A DNA stretch of 64,000 nt. Source: Faecalibacterium sp. HTF-F. Its GTDB lineage: Bacteria; Bacillota; Clostridia; Oscillospirales; Ruminococcaceae. The stretch covers positions 744,001 to 808,000 of the forward strand of contig NZ_CP094473.1 in assembly GCF_023347535.1 (NCBI RefSeq), in the 5' to 3' direction. The translations under genes and the position numbers were made by a program. Below, piece after piece: positions 15,729 to 24,202 of the stretch (positions are counted from its first letter, which is position 1; each line of letters opens with the position of its first letter). Under the pieces are notes generated by a model. It was not told the origin of the DNA. It was given only the letters and a program-made list of their open reading frames with translations, and did no database searches.

Positions 15729-15776
15729 AGTATTTCCTCATTTACCTTTTATAATTTTATAATATTTCTCCAGCCT

Positions 15777-15808
15777 CCCCGGAGGAATCGCTGGATTCCT
15801 CCGGGGAA
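15777..15808 (-). other. Hairpin between lactose permease and lacZ
   Basis: CCCCGGAGGAATC (15778-15790) pairs perfectly with GATTCCTCCGGGG (15795-15807) around a 4-base loop. No T run follows on the minus strand. It is more likely an mRNA stability or processing element, or a partial terminator that tunes lacZ relative to the permease. Confidence 0.6.
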
Positions 15809-15842
15809 CAGCAGATGAAGGAGAAATGATAATGGCTTGTTA

Positions 15843-17213
15843 TCAGACTGCTTCACGCAGTTTTTCATTTGCTTCTTCGACCTTCATACGAGTGAGAATG
15901 AAGGTGATGATGGCATCCAGAGCAAACGGAATCACCAGATACATGATCTTCAGCATATTGATGCAGGAATCCGGCTGAACGGTCAGAGCGCTGTCAAAAT
16001 GGCTTGCTGCCAGCAGCCAGCCGGTGATGGCAGTACCCAGACCGCCGCCCAGCTTCACACCGAGAGAAGTGCAGGAGTACATCGTGCCATCCACGCGCTT
16101 ATGCTTCGTCAGCCAAGTATATTCAGAGCAAGCAGCAATCACAGCGTTCATATCGCCCTGCCAAGGACCCTGACCAAGAGCTGCGATTGCAGTAAAGAGC
16201 AGCATCAAGGTCACATTGCCGCTGCCCATGTAACCAGCTACAGCAACCAGTGCACGAGAAATCGTTGCCAGAGTATAGCTCATTACATTCAGCTTATACA
16301 TTCCATTCCACTTTGCAACCAAGGTCGGGGTGAACACCAGTGCGATGATCAGAGGAATGTTGATTGCCCAAGAGAATACACCGAACAGATTCTGGTTGCC
16401 AAGGATGTAGGTTGCATAGTAGGTGCCCATGCTGATCATGGCACCGTAGATCTGCTGCAAAATGTAGGTGACGCAAATCATCATATAATATTTGTTACCA
16501 GCAAGCAGCTTTGCAGCCTGAACCAGATTGTACTTTTCGTCCTGCTCGATTTCCTTTTTGTCGGTGGTATCCTCCAATTCGCCTTCCGGCAGTTCCTTCA
16601 CGGAGAAAACGGAGAGGGTGTTGACAAGCAGACCGATGATGGCGTAGATGATTGCAACAGTGCGCCAACCGGCAGCACCACCGCCCAATGCCGTAACAGC
16701 ACCCAGCGTGATGGACTGGATGAGCAGGCTGGTGGCAAAGGCGAACATGAAACGCCAAGAACCCATCTCGACCTGTTCGGCACTGTTCTTCGTGACGAGA
16801 GCAGTCAGTGCAGAGTAAGCAATGTTGTTGGCAGTGTAGAATACAGCGTTCAGCAGAGTATATGCGATCAGGAACCATGCGTACTGTGCAAACTGTCCCA
16901 GATTGGTCGGGATGGCGAAAATTGCCACCAGCGTAATGGCACAGCCAATGTAGCCGTACAGCATCCAAGGACGGGCTTTGCCCATCTTAGAATGCGTTTT
17001 GTCAATCAAAGAACCAAAGAAAATGTCCGTCACACCGTCCAGCAGTTTGGAAACTGCAATCAGAGTGCCGACAATACCGGGGTTCAGGCCAACGGTGTTG
17101 GTCAGATAGATCATGACGAAGGAGGACAGGAATGCATACACCACGTTGCCTGCAATATCGCCTGAACCATAGCCGACTTTATTATACCACTTTAGATAAC
17201 GTTTCTCAGTCAT
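15843..17213 (-). CDS. GPH-family lactose:cation symporter (LacS-like, without EIIA domain)
   Basis: The 456-residue protein has about 12 membrane segments and the GPH signatures: GYGSGDIAGN at the N-terminus and the loop SKLLDGVTDIFFGSLIDKTHSKMGKARPW near residues 50-80. It lacks the C-terminal PTS EIIA-like domain of Streptococcus LacS. I chose the ATG at 17213, preceded by GGGAGAA. A longer open frame to 17417 runs through the promoter region. Position directly before lacZ makes lactose or another beta-galactoside the probable substrate. Confidence 0.88.
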   Translation of the reverse strand: MTEKRYLKWYNKVGYGSGDIAGNVVYAFLSSFVMIYLTNTVGLNPGIVGTLIAVSKLLDGVTDIFFGSLIDKTHSKMGKARPWMLYGYIGCAITLVAIFAIPTNLGQFAQYAWFLIAYTLLNAVFYTANNIAYSALTALVTKNSAEQVEMGSWRFMFAFATSLLIQSITLGAVTALGGGAAGWRTVAIIYAIIGLLVNTLSVFSVKELPEGELEDTTDKKEIEQDEKYNLVQAAKLLAGNKYYMMICVTYILQQIYGAMISMGTYYATYILGNQNLFGVFSWAINIPLIIALVFTPTLVAKWNGMYKLNVMSYTLATISRALVAVAGYMGSGNVTLMLLFTAIAALGQGPWQGDMNAVIAACSEYTWLTKHKRVDGTMYSCTSLGVKLGGGLGTAITGWLLAASHFDSALTVQPDSCINMLKIMYLVIPFALDAIITFILTRMKVEEANEKLREAV

Positions 17214-17313
17214 TGTGCTTTCTCCCATCTTGCTTGTTTTGTGTAGGCGCGACCAATCTGCTGCGCACTTCAGACTGGAATTCTCATTACGCAAGTTGCC
17301 CAAATCTCTTGCG

Positions 17314-17351
17314 TTTCGTCTGAAAATATTATAGAATCTAATGAGACGAAA
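17314..17351. promoter_or_regulatory. Inverted-repeat operator over the lac -10 box
   Basis: TTTCGTCT (17314-17321) and AGACGAAA (17344-17351) form a perfect 8-bp inverted repeat. Between them on the minus strand is TATAAT (17328-17333), a good -10 box for the permease-lacZ operon, without a good -35 box. This is a plausible binding site for the divergent AraC regulator. Confidence 0.55.
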
Positions 17352-17462
17352 AGATATAGACAAGATGGAACAAAATATGCACAAAATCAAAGAGTTTGTA
17401 ATTTTTTGATAGAACATTTCTCAAATCACTGTAAAATCTCTGAAGATGAGGAGGACGCAGGG

Positions 17463-18326
17463 ATGTATTTCAACTCAGGATATTTGAACAACTCCCGTTT
17501 GGATTTCAAAGACTACTCAAAGCCGCTGGTCGTAGGCAGTTGTGGCACTTATCGCTTGAAAAAACGCCCTAAGCTACCTACTTTTTGGGCAAAGGGTCGC
17601 AGAGACTATCAAATCCTCTATGTGGCATCTGGTAAAGCACACTTCTGGTTCGATGGTGTTGAGGAAGTGGTGACTTCTGGACACATGGTGCTTTATCAGC
17701 CGAAAGAAATCCAGAAGTATGTCTACTATGTAGAAGATCATCCAGAGGTGTTCTGGATTCACTTTACAGGATATGATGTCAAAAACATCCTGAACTATCA
17801 CGGAATACCCTTGGACAAGCACGTTTTTTACAGCGGCACACTGCCGGATTACAAAATGCTGTTCCGAAAGATCATCCGGGAACTGCAACAATGTGAATAT
17901 GGCTATGAAGACTATATTGCTTCTCTCTTCAACATCATTCTGCTTTTAGTAAGCAGGCAACAGCAGGAAAGCGAGAAAACAACTACAAGCATCCCCGAAG
18001 AAATCGAAGCCGCCGTTGCCTACTTTAACGAGAATTATAATACAAAGGTCAGTGTGGACGATTACGCAGAATCGCTGCATATCAGTACGAACTGGTTTAT
18101 CCGTAATTTTAAGCTGTACATGAAAATAAGCCCTGCACAATACATCTTGTCCCTTCGGATGGTAAATGCACAAAGCTTATTGGAGAACACCGAATACAAT
18201 ATTGGAGAAATTGCAGAGATCGTAGGGTATGATAACCCACTCTATTTTAGCCGGGTATTCAAGAAAGAGTATGGTGTCAGTCCGGCACAGTACCGAAAGA
18301 ATCTGGAAGAATCTACTGAAAAATAA
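17463..18326 (+). CDS. AraC-family regulator of the lactose locus
   Basis: The 287-residue protein has an N-terminal AraC-type cupin (YQILYVASGKAHFWFDG..., H-x-V/FWIHFTGY) and a C-terminal double helix-turn-helix ending in IVGYDNPLYFSRVFKKEYGVSPAQYR. This is the layout of MsmR/RafR-like sugar regulators of Firmicutes. GAGGAGG lies 8 bases before the ATG at 17463; the ATG at 17406 has no such site. It is divergent from the lactose permease and probably activates that operon when its sugar is present. Confidence 0.88.
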   Translation: MYFNSGYLNNSRLDFKDYSKPLVVGSCGTYRLKKRPKLPTFWAKGRRDYQILYVASGKAHFWFDGVEEVVTSGHMVLYQPKEIQKYVYYVEDHPEVFWIHFTGYDVKNILNYHGIPLDKHVFYSGTLPDYKMLFRKIIRELQQCEYGYEDYIASLFNIILLLVSRQQQESEKTTTSIPEEIEAAVAYFNENYNTKVSVDDYAESLHISTNWFIRNFKLYMKISPAQYILSLRMVNAQSLLENTEYNIGEIAEIVGYDNPLYFSRVFKKEYGVSPAQYRKNLEESTEK

Positions 18327-18359
18327 GAAAGATTCCTTATAAATAAGGAGAGTAGAACC

Positions 18360-18455
18360 ATGCCGATAAAAAATGCGATCCACAGCCAACAAGTCTACGA
18401 CCCAACGGATGAATCCATCATGGCAGAGCAGGAACTTTGCATGGAGCGGCTGTAA
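18360..18455 (+). pseudogene. Remnant of a sugar O-acetyltransferase (LacA/Maa-like) N-terminus
   Basis: An ATG with AAGGAGAG upstream opens a 31-residue frame. Its YDPTDESIMAEQELCMERL matches the N-terminal helical region of maltose/galactoside O-acetyltransferases, then hits a stop where the family continues with YDFN. The rest of the enzyme (left-handed beta-helix) is missing. In other lac loci this gene follows the permease and lacZ, so this looks like a deletion remnant with an intact translation start. Confidence 0.65.
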
Positions 18456-19146
18456 TCGTGATGTGCGTGATGCTTTCCTCTGTATAAGATTTGTAGAGCC
18501 AGGAAGATCCATATGGCATCTTTTCCAGACCGATTTCACAGAGATAATGCTGCTCTTCTGAGATGTGTTTCTTTTTTTTCATACATTCTTTCGCTTGTAT
18601 AATGCCGGGTAGATGTTCTTCGACGGGGCTTCTTCTAAGAAAAATCACTCGTGAAGATTGAAACGGGAGTTTTACGGTACGCAGTGCCTGCAAACCTGCT
18701 AACGAGTGTCAATAGCCTGAACAAAAAATTATCAAAAATTTATTGCCGGGTGCAGTTAAGCATCCGGCAACTTTAATAAGCCGACAGCACAGCTTGTCAG
18801 CTGAAAATCATCGTAATGGTTCATCAGAAATCATCAACAGGCATCAGAAGATGGCTGGGACCGTAGAAATTCAGTAACACGAGCGTAATAGACTCGCAGG
18901 AACTTCGCACTTCCTGCGACGGTATACTCCCCATTCTAAAGCCCACAACTCTGTGGGGCACAAAAGCGATACGCTTGCACTCGCAAACGGCATTCAGGCT
19001 TTTTACAAGCCTGCGTGATCAGCATTTCCCTCGTGCAATTTCATGATTGCAGCGTCCATCGTACGGGCACTTGGAAAATGTGTAAAAAGTGTTCTGCATA
19101 TAGCAGCAATATGAAAGCAGTATTTCACAGCGGGGCATTATGAATC
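18456..19146. other. Non-coding or decayed stretch with several hairpins
   Basis: No complete gene is supported. A minus-strand frame at 18418-18693 (91 codons, with LEKMPYGSSWLYKSYTEES) could be a gene remnant, but it has no clear ribosome binding site or family. Hairpins are TTGCCGG/CCGGCAA (18742-18770, a possible terminator) and TCGCAGGAA/TTCCTGCGA (18894-18919). The lower GC content resembles a region replaced by deletion or insertion. Confidence 0.4.
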
Positions 19147-19152
19147 TATAAT
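19117..19152 (+). promoter_or_regulatory. Probable promoter of the 250-residue protein gene
   Basis: TTTCAC (19123-19128) and TATAAT (19147-19152) are 18 bases apart, about 37 bases before the ATG at 19189. Confidence 0.5.
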
Positions 19153-19188
19153 AGGTAGTTGGAAATAAACAGAAAGAGGGTCTTTTTG

Positions 19189-19941
19189 ATGGCAACGATA
19201 TTTCCAAGAGAAGAAAAGGCAGAGGCACTGTTCGGGGAGATCCTGAAAAATCCAGAAGCCTGCCACCGCCTGATGGATACCTTCAACGACTCGCTGGACA
19301 TGGCAGACGTACTGGATGCGCCGGCCGTGAGTGCACAGCAGTTTGCCGCAGCGCTGTTCAACGCCTACGAGAACAAGGATCTGTCTGCCTTTCTGATGGC
19401 GATCTGCCAGCACAGTATGTTTGACCTGCTACGGAACGCTGCCCTGATCCCGTTCAAATTCAACGCGGATGGTCAGCCGAACCCGGTGATCCTGACGGAT
19501 GATGCCGGCGTTCTTTTGCCGAACAACAAATTTGACGTGAGCAGCAAAGTATACGACCGGTTCATCCGGGTGTTCCAGAAGCAGGAAAAGGTAAAAATGT
19601 ACCTTGCCAGCGGCTACTGCAAGTATCACGGCTACGACGAAGGCTCGATGGATGTGGTGGAGTACCACTACAACCAGCATTTGGGGCTGCTGCTGATCTA
19701 CGAACTGCCGGACACCGTGAAGCAGAAGGTAACGGAAGCGGAGGCCTACTCCACCGTCTGGGATATCCAGATGAAGCTGCAGCACGCACTGCCCCGTTCC
19801 GTGGTCTACTATGGACAGGATACGCTCAAGGACGGCGGAACCCGCTACGATGAACTTGGCGTTTTTCTGCCGCTGGAACACTTTGCCGACCGGCTGGAAC
19901 GCCATGTGGAAACTGCTACCAAGATCGTTTACGGCGAGTAA
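19189..19941 (+). CDS. Uncharacterised cytoplasmic protein, 250 residues
   Basis: I do not recognise this family. The protein has no signal peptide or membrane segment. The first ~100 residues are mostly helical (FPREEKAEALFGEILKNPEA...), followed by a mixed region with many charged and aromatic residues (KMYLASGYCKYHGYDEG, VVEYHYNQHLGLLLIYELP). It starts at an ATG with GAGGG upstream, has its own promoter-like box, and ends at a strong terminator, so it is a single-gene transcript and surely expressed. Codon use matches the core genes. A conserved protein of the Faecalibacterium lineage is the best guess. Confidence 0.75.
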   Translation: MATIFPREEKAEALFGEILKNPEACHRLMDTFNDSLDMADVLDAPAVSAQQFAAALFNAYENKDLSAFLMAICQHSMFDLLRNAALIPFKFNADGQPNPVILTDDAGVLLPNNKFDVSSKVYDRFIRVFQKQEKVKMYLASGYCKYHGYDEGSMDVVEYHYNQHLGLLLIYELPDTVKQKVTEAEAYSTVWDIQMKLQHALPRSVVYYGQDTLKDGGTRYDELGVFLPLEHFADRLERHVETATKIVYGE

Positions 19942-19986
19942 ACGCCCTGTAAACGAACTCCCTTTATAAGCGCATCACAGCAAAAC

Positions 19987-20023
19987 AAAACGCAGCGAAC
20001 CGTTAAAAGATTCGCTGCGTTTT
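19987..20023 (+). terminator. Intrinsic terminator after the 250-residue protein gene
   Basis: AAAACGCAGCGAA (19987-19999) pairs with TTCGCTGCGTTTT (20011-20023). The symmetry means it can serve the convergent exporter gene as well. Confidence 0.85.
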
Positions 20024-20054
20024 GCCTTATATGGGAGAATGGAAATGCTGCACA

Positions 20055-21389
20055 TCAGGTGCAATAACGGAAAGTCTTGTCAGTGACAATACGGGCGAAG
20101 ATCAGCCCTAACGGCAGTGCCACGATGATGAGAATGGCATCTGCAAACCATGTGGCGGAGTCCATCAGAGACAGGATGCCCAGATTATAGATGGCACGGT
20201 AGAAATACAGTCCCGGTACCATGATAACGATGGACGGCACGGTGACGGAGATGCGGGGATAACCGACGGCGCTCTTCAGGCAGGAGGCCAGCAATCCGGA
20301 CAGCAGTGCGCCCAGAAACGCTGCAATAGCGGGCGGAAAGCCCGCAAGGCTCACCAGCTCCAGCCGGAACGTGTTCGTTACCGCACCGATAAGGGCGGCG
20401 CAGACTGCCAGGTTCCGGGGACTGTTGAACATGAGCGAAAAGCCGAACACACCGCCAAAACTTGCCAGCAGCCGGAACACGATCTCTTCCGGGAGTGTCA
20501 GGCTCAGGGCAGGGAACTGCACCGGCTGCAAATGCAGCAGCAGTGCCATGATCCAAGCCGTCATGGTTGCCACCAGAATGATGAGGACGGCGTAGGCCAG
20601 ACGTTCCAGCCCGGAGCGCATATCCAGCTTGGCAAGGTCGATGCCGCTGGTAATGAACGGAAAGCCCGGAATGATGAAGAGCATGGAGCAGATATACCCC
20701 GCCTCGTGCTGCGCCGATACGGCAAACAGCACCTCTGCCAGCTTCAGCAGGATGGCATACACGAGGCTTGCTGAACAGACCGACGCCGTAATGCCCAGAA
20801 ACAGGGTGAAATGGTGCTTTGTCAGCTTGCACCGTACAAAGTTGCCGATGCCTGCACCGCAGAAGGCACACAGCATTTCCACAATGCCGCCGCCAAGCAG
20901 AAAGGTGAAGCAGCCACAGGCCAGTGCAGCTGCAAAGCCCAGTGCGATGGGCGAATACAAGCCGTGGATGCGCTCGATCTCATCGAGGTGGCTGTGCAGT
21001 TCTTCGCCGGTCATAAATTTCCCTTCCCGGTCGAAGTCGTTGACGAAATGCTCCAGCCGGTTCAGCCGGGAGGTATTCACGCCCGTGTTTGTCAGACAGA
21101 GTGACTGGGTATAACACTGGTCACCGTCAAAGCAGGTGAACTCAATGGACAACAGGCCGATGTCCGCTGTTGTTGTGACTCCCAGCTCCCGCGAAAGGGT
21201 GTTCATGGAGCTTCGGACACGCCATGCGCCGGTGCCGCATTCCAGCAGCATCAGCCCGGTGCGTCCAATGACGGAGGCTTTTTCCACAAGCCCCGCCTCG
21301 GTAATGGGGACGCCCTTGCTGGCCGACGCATAGTCGTGCCAGTAGACTTCCATGTGATTTTTGATGATCTCACTTTGCCGTTGTCCCAT
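20055..21389 (-). CDS. thrE: ThrE-type threonine/serine exporter, both domains fused
   Basis: The 444-residue protein joins the two halves of the ThrE superfamily. The N-terminal DUF1212-type domain spans residues 1-270, with a soluble part and then about five membrane segments including the IPGFPFITSGIDLAKLDMRSGLER motif. The C-terminal DUF3815-type domain has about five more segments ending in VPSIVIMVPGLYFYRAIYNLG. Many Firmicutes have the two as separate proteins; here they are fused. AAGGAGG precedes the ATG. It exports small amino acids such as threonine and serine in characterised relatives. Confidence 0.87.
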   Translation of the reverse strand: MGQRQSEIIKNHMEVYWHDYASASKGVPITEAGLVEKASVIGRTGLMLLECGTGAWRVRSSMNTLSRELGVTTTADIGLLSIEFTCFDGDQCYTQSLCLTNTGVNTSRLNRLEHFVNDFDREGKFMTGEELHSHLDEIERIHGLYSPIALGFAAALACGCFTFLLGGGIVEMLCAFCGAGIGNFVRCKLTKHHFTLFLGITASVCSASLVYAILLKLAEVLFAVSAQHEAGYICSMLFIIPGFPFITSGIDLAKLDMRSGLERLAYAVLIILVATMTAWIMALLLHLQPVQFPALSLTLPEEIVFRLLASFGGVFGFSLMFNSPRNLAVCAALIGAVTNTFRLELVSLAGFPPAIAAFLGALLSGLLASCLKSAVGYPRISVTVPSIVIMVPGLYFYRAIYNLGILSLMDSATWFADAILIIVALPLGLIFARIVTDKTFRYCT

Positions 21390-21550
21390 ATCGGAACGCC
21401 TCCTTTGTGATATGGGAATATTGCAGCCGTTTCAAGACTGCGGTGCTATTATAAGGGAAATTGCAGGGCGGGTAAAACGTATCTTGGATATGCCGGCAAT
21501 GTTCGTTTGGTATTTCAAAGAAGAAAATACGTTGCATTTTTGGCGGCTCT

Positions 21551-21845
21551 GTGGCACGGTTGAAGGTATCGGTGGACAGCCGGTATGCAGACATGGAGCC
21601 GCATATCGGCTCGGAACAGGGCGGAAAACGTCCTGTGGTGGTTCTGCAGAACAACATTGGAAACCGTTATTCGCCTACATTGATCGTAGCAACCGTTACA
21701 ACCCGGACGGAAAAGAAGAAAAACCAGCCCACCCATGTGCTGGTGGATTCCAACCCGGCTTTTGAAGAACCGTCCATGATTCTTCTTGGAACAGATTTTT
21801 ACGATCGATAAATCCCGCATTCACCACATCAACTGGCCATTTTGA
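21551..21845 (+). pseudogene. MazF/PemK-family toxin gene broken by a frameshift
   Basis: The frame encodes the MazF core: DSRYADMEPHIGSEQGGKRPVVVLQNNIGNRYSPTLIVATVT and PSMILL. At the point where relatives continue LEQIxTIDK, an extra G (GG at 21788-21789) shifts the frame and gives a stop at 21811. In the other frame the expected EQIFTIDKSRI follows, up to a stop at 21843-21845. The N-terminus is also odd: the usual GDI(Y)YADL beginning is degenerate, and no mazE-like antitoxin gene lies upstream. It is a decayed toxin, unless the insertion is a sequencing error. Confidence 0.82.
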
Positions 21846-22369
21846 CCAGTTGATATTGGGTGTGCCGTTCTCCCCACATGGTTTTCCTGCCCCCCCTAGG
21901 CGGCGTTTTCCGGCTCTCCCACTTGGGGGTCATCGCCGTGTATCCCATGCAGACGGTCATGCGGTTTTCAAGGTTCAACGGGCAAAAACGGCAACAAAAA
22001 AGCCGTCACAAAACAGACCAGCCCTGCCTTCACTTTTTCTGGAAGGTCATGCTAGTCGGTTATGTAACGGCTGAAAGCCAAGATGTTCAGCCCCGCAGGG
22101 TCTGAACGAATATGTAAAAATATGTTATATTCAATTGTTGGGATAGATTACCACAAAAGTCGAGCCGTGTCAACGTGAACTTGTTGGGGCAAGGCCCCTC
22201 CATCTTGCTGCGCAAGACCGTTCTGTCGCTTAAAAGCCCCACTGGGGCTTTCATTGCTGCGCTACGCTTCGCAAACGCGAACTTTTGAGAATACGTCACT
22301 TTCGGCAGAGTGCAAGAAAACGCAATGAAAGCTTTGGCAAAAAGAGAGAACCAGGTGGGATCGTTTTGC
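21846..22369. other. Non-coding stretch, probably mobile-element debris
   Basis: No gene with a start site is supported. The stretch 22110-22300 (ACACGGCTCGACTTTTGTGG on the minus strand, then the AGCCCCACTGGGGCT palindrome at 22236-22250) looks like intergenic DNA of conjugative or mobilisable elements of gut Firmicutes. I cannot confirm this. Broken mazF next to it agrees with element decay. Confidence 0.35.
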
Positions 22370-24199
22370 TTATTTGTTTTTTACCAGCAGTGCCTGATAC
22401 GGCTCCAATTCCACATCCGCCAACCAGACCGGCTTGCCATCGGCGGTCTTATACTTGCCGCCCAGAGCGTCCAGACTGGCCCCTGCCGGGTACTCGGTAA
22501 AGTTGAACAGTCCCACCAGCGTTTCCTCGCCGCGCTTGCGTACCAGCGCCAGCACACCGGGGTTGTGGCTGTCCCATGTGGTCACCCATGCATCCGGGGC
22601 AAAGCAGGGGTCTGCACGCATTTGGCGCAGCTGCTCCATGCCCTGCCACAACTTGTTTTGCAGCGTGCCCTTCCGGGTGCGCTGCTTTGCGTCCTCCCAG
22701 TTGAATTTGCTGCGGTGCAGATTGCGGCTGTCCTCCACACGGTCAGGGTCGTTTTTGTAATCCCAGCCGTTGAGTTGTGCGATCTCATCGCCGCAGTTCA
22801 GCATGGGGAAACCCTGCAAAAACGCCATAGCAGTGTGCAGCAGCAGGTCACGCTTTACGGCGTAGTCCAGTGCGGTTTTATCGTCCTTTTCCAGTGCCTG
22901 CTCGATACCGCACAGGCTGGCGGTGGTACCGCAGCTGCGGGCATCGCCGGTGGCGGGGTCGTAGTTGTACAGTTCGCCTTTTGCCCAGCTGCCGGGGAAA
23001 TTGCCCTCATAGAAATGGTACAGATATTCTTTATGTTTCTGCGGGTCAATGCCGAGTCGCTTCTCCACGGCTTCATCCAGACCCCAGCCGATGTCATCGT
23101 GGCAGCGCAGATAGTTCACGAACCAGCAGTTGTCCGGCAGGGCGTGCAGGGCATCCAGCTGCGCCTTCAGCAGCCGGGTGTCCCGGCTGGCAAGGGCACC
23201 CCACAGGTTGACCATGGTGGACACGTTGTAGAGCATGTGGCATTCCGGCTTTTCCGGGGTACCGAAGTACGCCGCCAGCTCCTTGGGAGCCATGACCACC
23301 TCGCCCTTGAGGATGACCGCCGGGCAGACGCATTCCAGCACCATGCGGAGCATCCGCACGATGGTGTGTACCTGCGGCAGGTTGCGGCAGGTGGTGCCCA
23401 GCTGCTTCCAGATGTAGGGCACGGCATCAATGCGGAACACTTCCACACCGAGATTTGCCAGATGCAGAATGCTCTTGGTCATGTCCACGAACACTGCCGG
23501 GTTGGCATAGTTCAGGTCCCACTGGTAGTCGTGGAAGGTGGTCAGCACCCACTTGTGCATCTCCTCGCACCATGTAAAGTTGCCGGGTGCGGTGTTGGGG
23601 AACACCTGCGGCACGGTCTGCTCGTACTGGTCGGGGATGGTGCGGTCCTCGTAGAGGTGGTAATAGGCCTGAAACCACGGGTCGCCTGCCTTTGCCGCCA
23701 TCGCCCAGCGGTGGGTGCTGGCGGTGTGGTTCATGACAAAATCCAGACACAGGCTGATGCCGGCTTTCCGCAGCTCCCGGGTCAGGTTTTCCAGATCCTT
23801 GTTGGTGCCGAGTGCCGGGTCTACGGTATCGAAATCCTCCACCGCATAGCCGCCATCGTTGTGAGGGTGAGGCATCTGCAGCAGGGGCATCAGGTGCAGA
23901 TAGGTCAGCTTCTGCTCCTTGAGGTAGGGCAGTTTCTTTGCCAGTTCTTTCAGATTTCCGGCAAAGAGGTCGGTGTACATGGTCATGCCGAACATATTGC
24001 CACGCTTGTACCACTCCGGGTCGGCAGTGCGTGCCTTGTCCAGTGCTTTCAGCTCAGCACTGCGGGCGTTGTAGGCTTCTGCCATCTCCCGCTCCAGAAC
24101 CTCCAGCCCTTCCCGGTTGTGGTACAGTTCCATGAACAGCCATTCCAGTTCGTCCTTGTGCTTGGCGAATCGGGACTCAAATTCCTGTTTTGCTGCCAT
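22370..24199 (-). CDS. Amylosucrase-family glucan/sucrose enzyme (GH13)
   Basis: The 609-residue protein aligns along its full length with amylosucrases. An N-terminal helical domain (residues 1-80) leads to TDLFAGNLKELAKKLPYLKEQKLTYLHLMPLLQMP. The catalytic nucleophile is Asp258 in FRIDAVPYIWKQ, the acid/base Glu300 in ILKGEV, and the third acid is in LRCHDDIGW. Amylosucrase splits sucrose into fructose and a glucosyl unit that it adds to an alpha-glucan, or hydrolyses it. It starts 3 bases after the fructokinase gene, which fits: fructose released from sucrose is phosphorylated next. Sucrose hydrolase activity is the alternative. It is cytoplasmic. Confidence 0.85.
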   Translation of the reverse strand: MAAKQEFESRFAKHKDELEWLFMELYHNREGLEVLEREMAEAYNARSAELKALDKARTADPEWYKRGNMFGMTMYTDLFAGNLKELAKKLPYLKEQKLTYLHLMPLLQMPHPHNDGGYAVEDFDTVDPALGTNKDLENLTRELRKAGISLCLDFVMNHTASTHRWAMAAKAGDPWFQAYYHLYEDRTIPDQYEQTVPQVFPNTAPGNFTWCEEMHKWVLTTFHDYQWDLNYANPAVFVDMTKSILHLANLGVEVFRIDAVPYIWKQLGTTCRNLPQVHTIVRMLRMVLECVCPAVILKGEVVMAPKELAAYFGTPEKPECHMLYNVSTMVNLWGALASRDTRLLKAQLDALHALPDNCWFVNYLRCHDDIGWGLDEAVEKRLGIDPQKHKEYLYHFYEGNFPGSWAKGELYNYDPATGDARSCGTTASLCGIEQALEKDDKTALDYAVKRDLLLHTAMAFLQGFPMLNCGDEIAQLNGWDYKNDPDRVEDSRNLHRSKFNWEDAKQRTRKGTLQNKLWQGMEQLRQMRADPCFAPDAWVTTWDSHNPGVLALVRKRGEETLVGLFNFTEYPAGASLDALGGKYKTADGKPVWLADVELEPYQALLVKNK

Positions 24200-24202
24200 G
24201 AT

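Noticed and set aside
12708..15818. 1036-codon open frame opposite lacZ
   Set aside because: It is a mirror of the high-GC, biased codons of lacZ; the translation has no domain and no ribosome binding site. The lacZ frame has all catalytic residues.
18950..18985. Second tRNA-like scar sharing GCACAAAAGCGATA with 3258-3271
   Set aside because: The match is only about 14 bases and does not include any tRNA arm; chance is enough to explain it.
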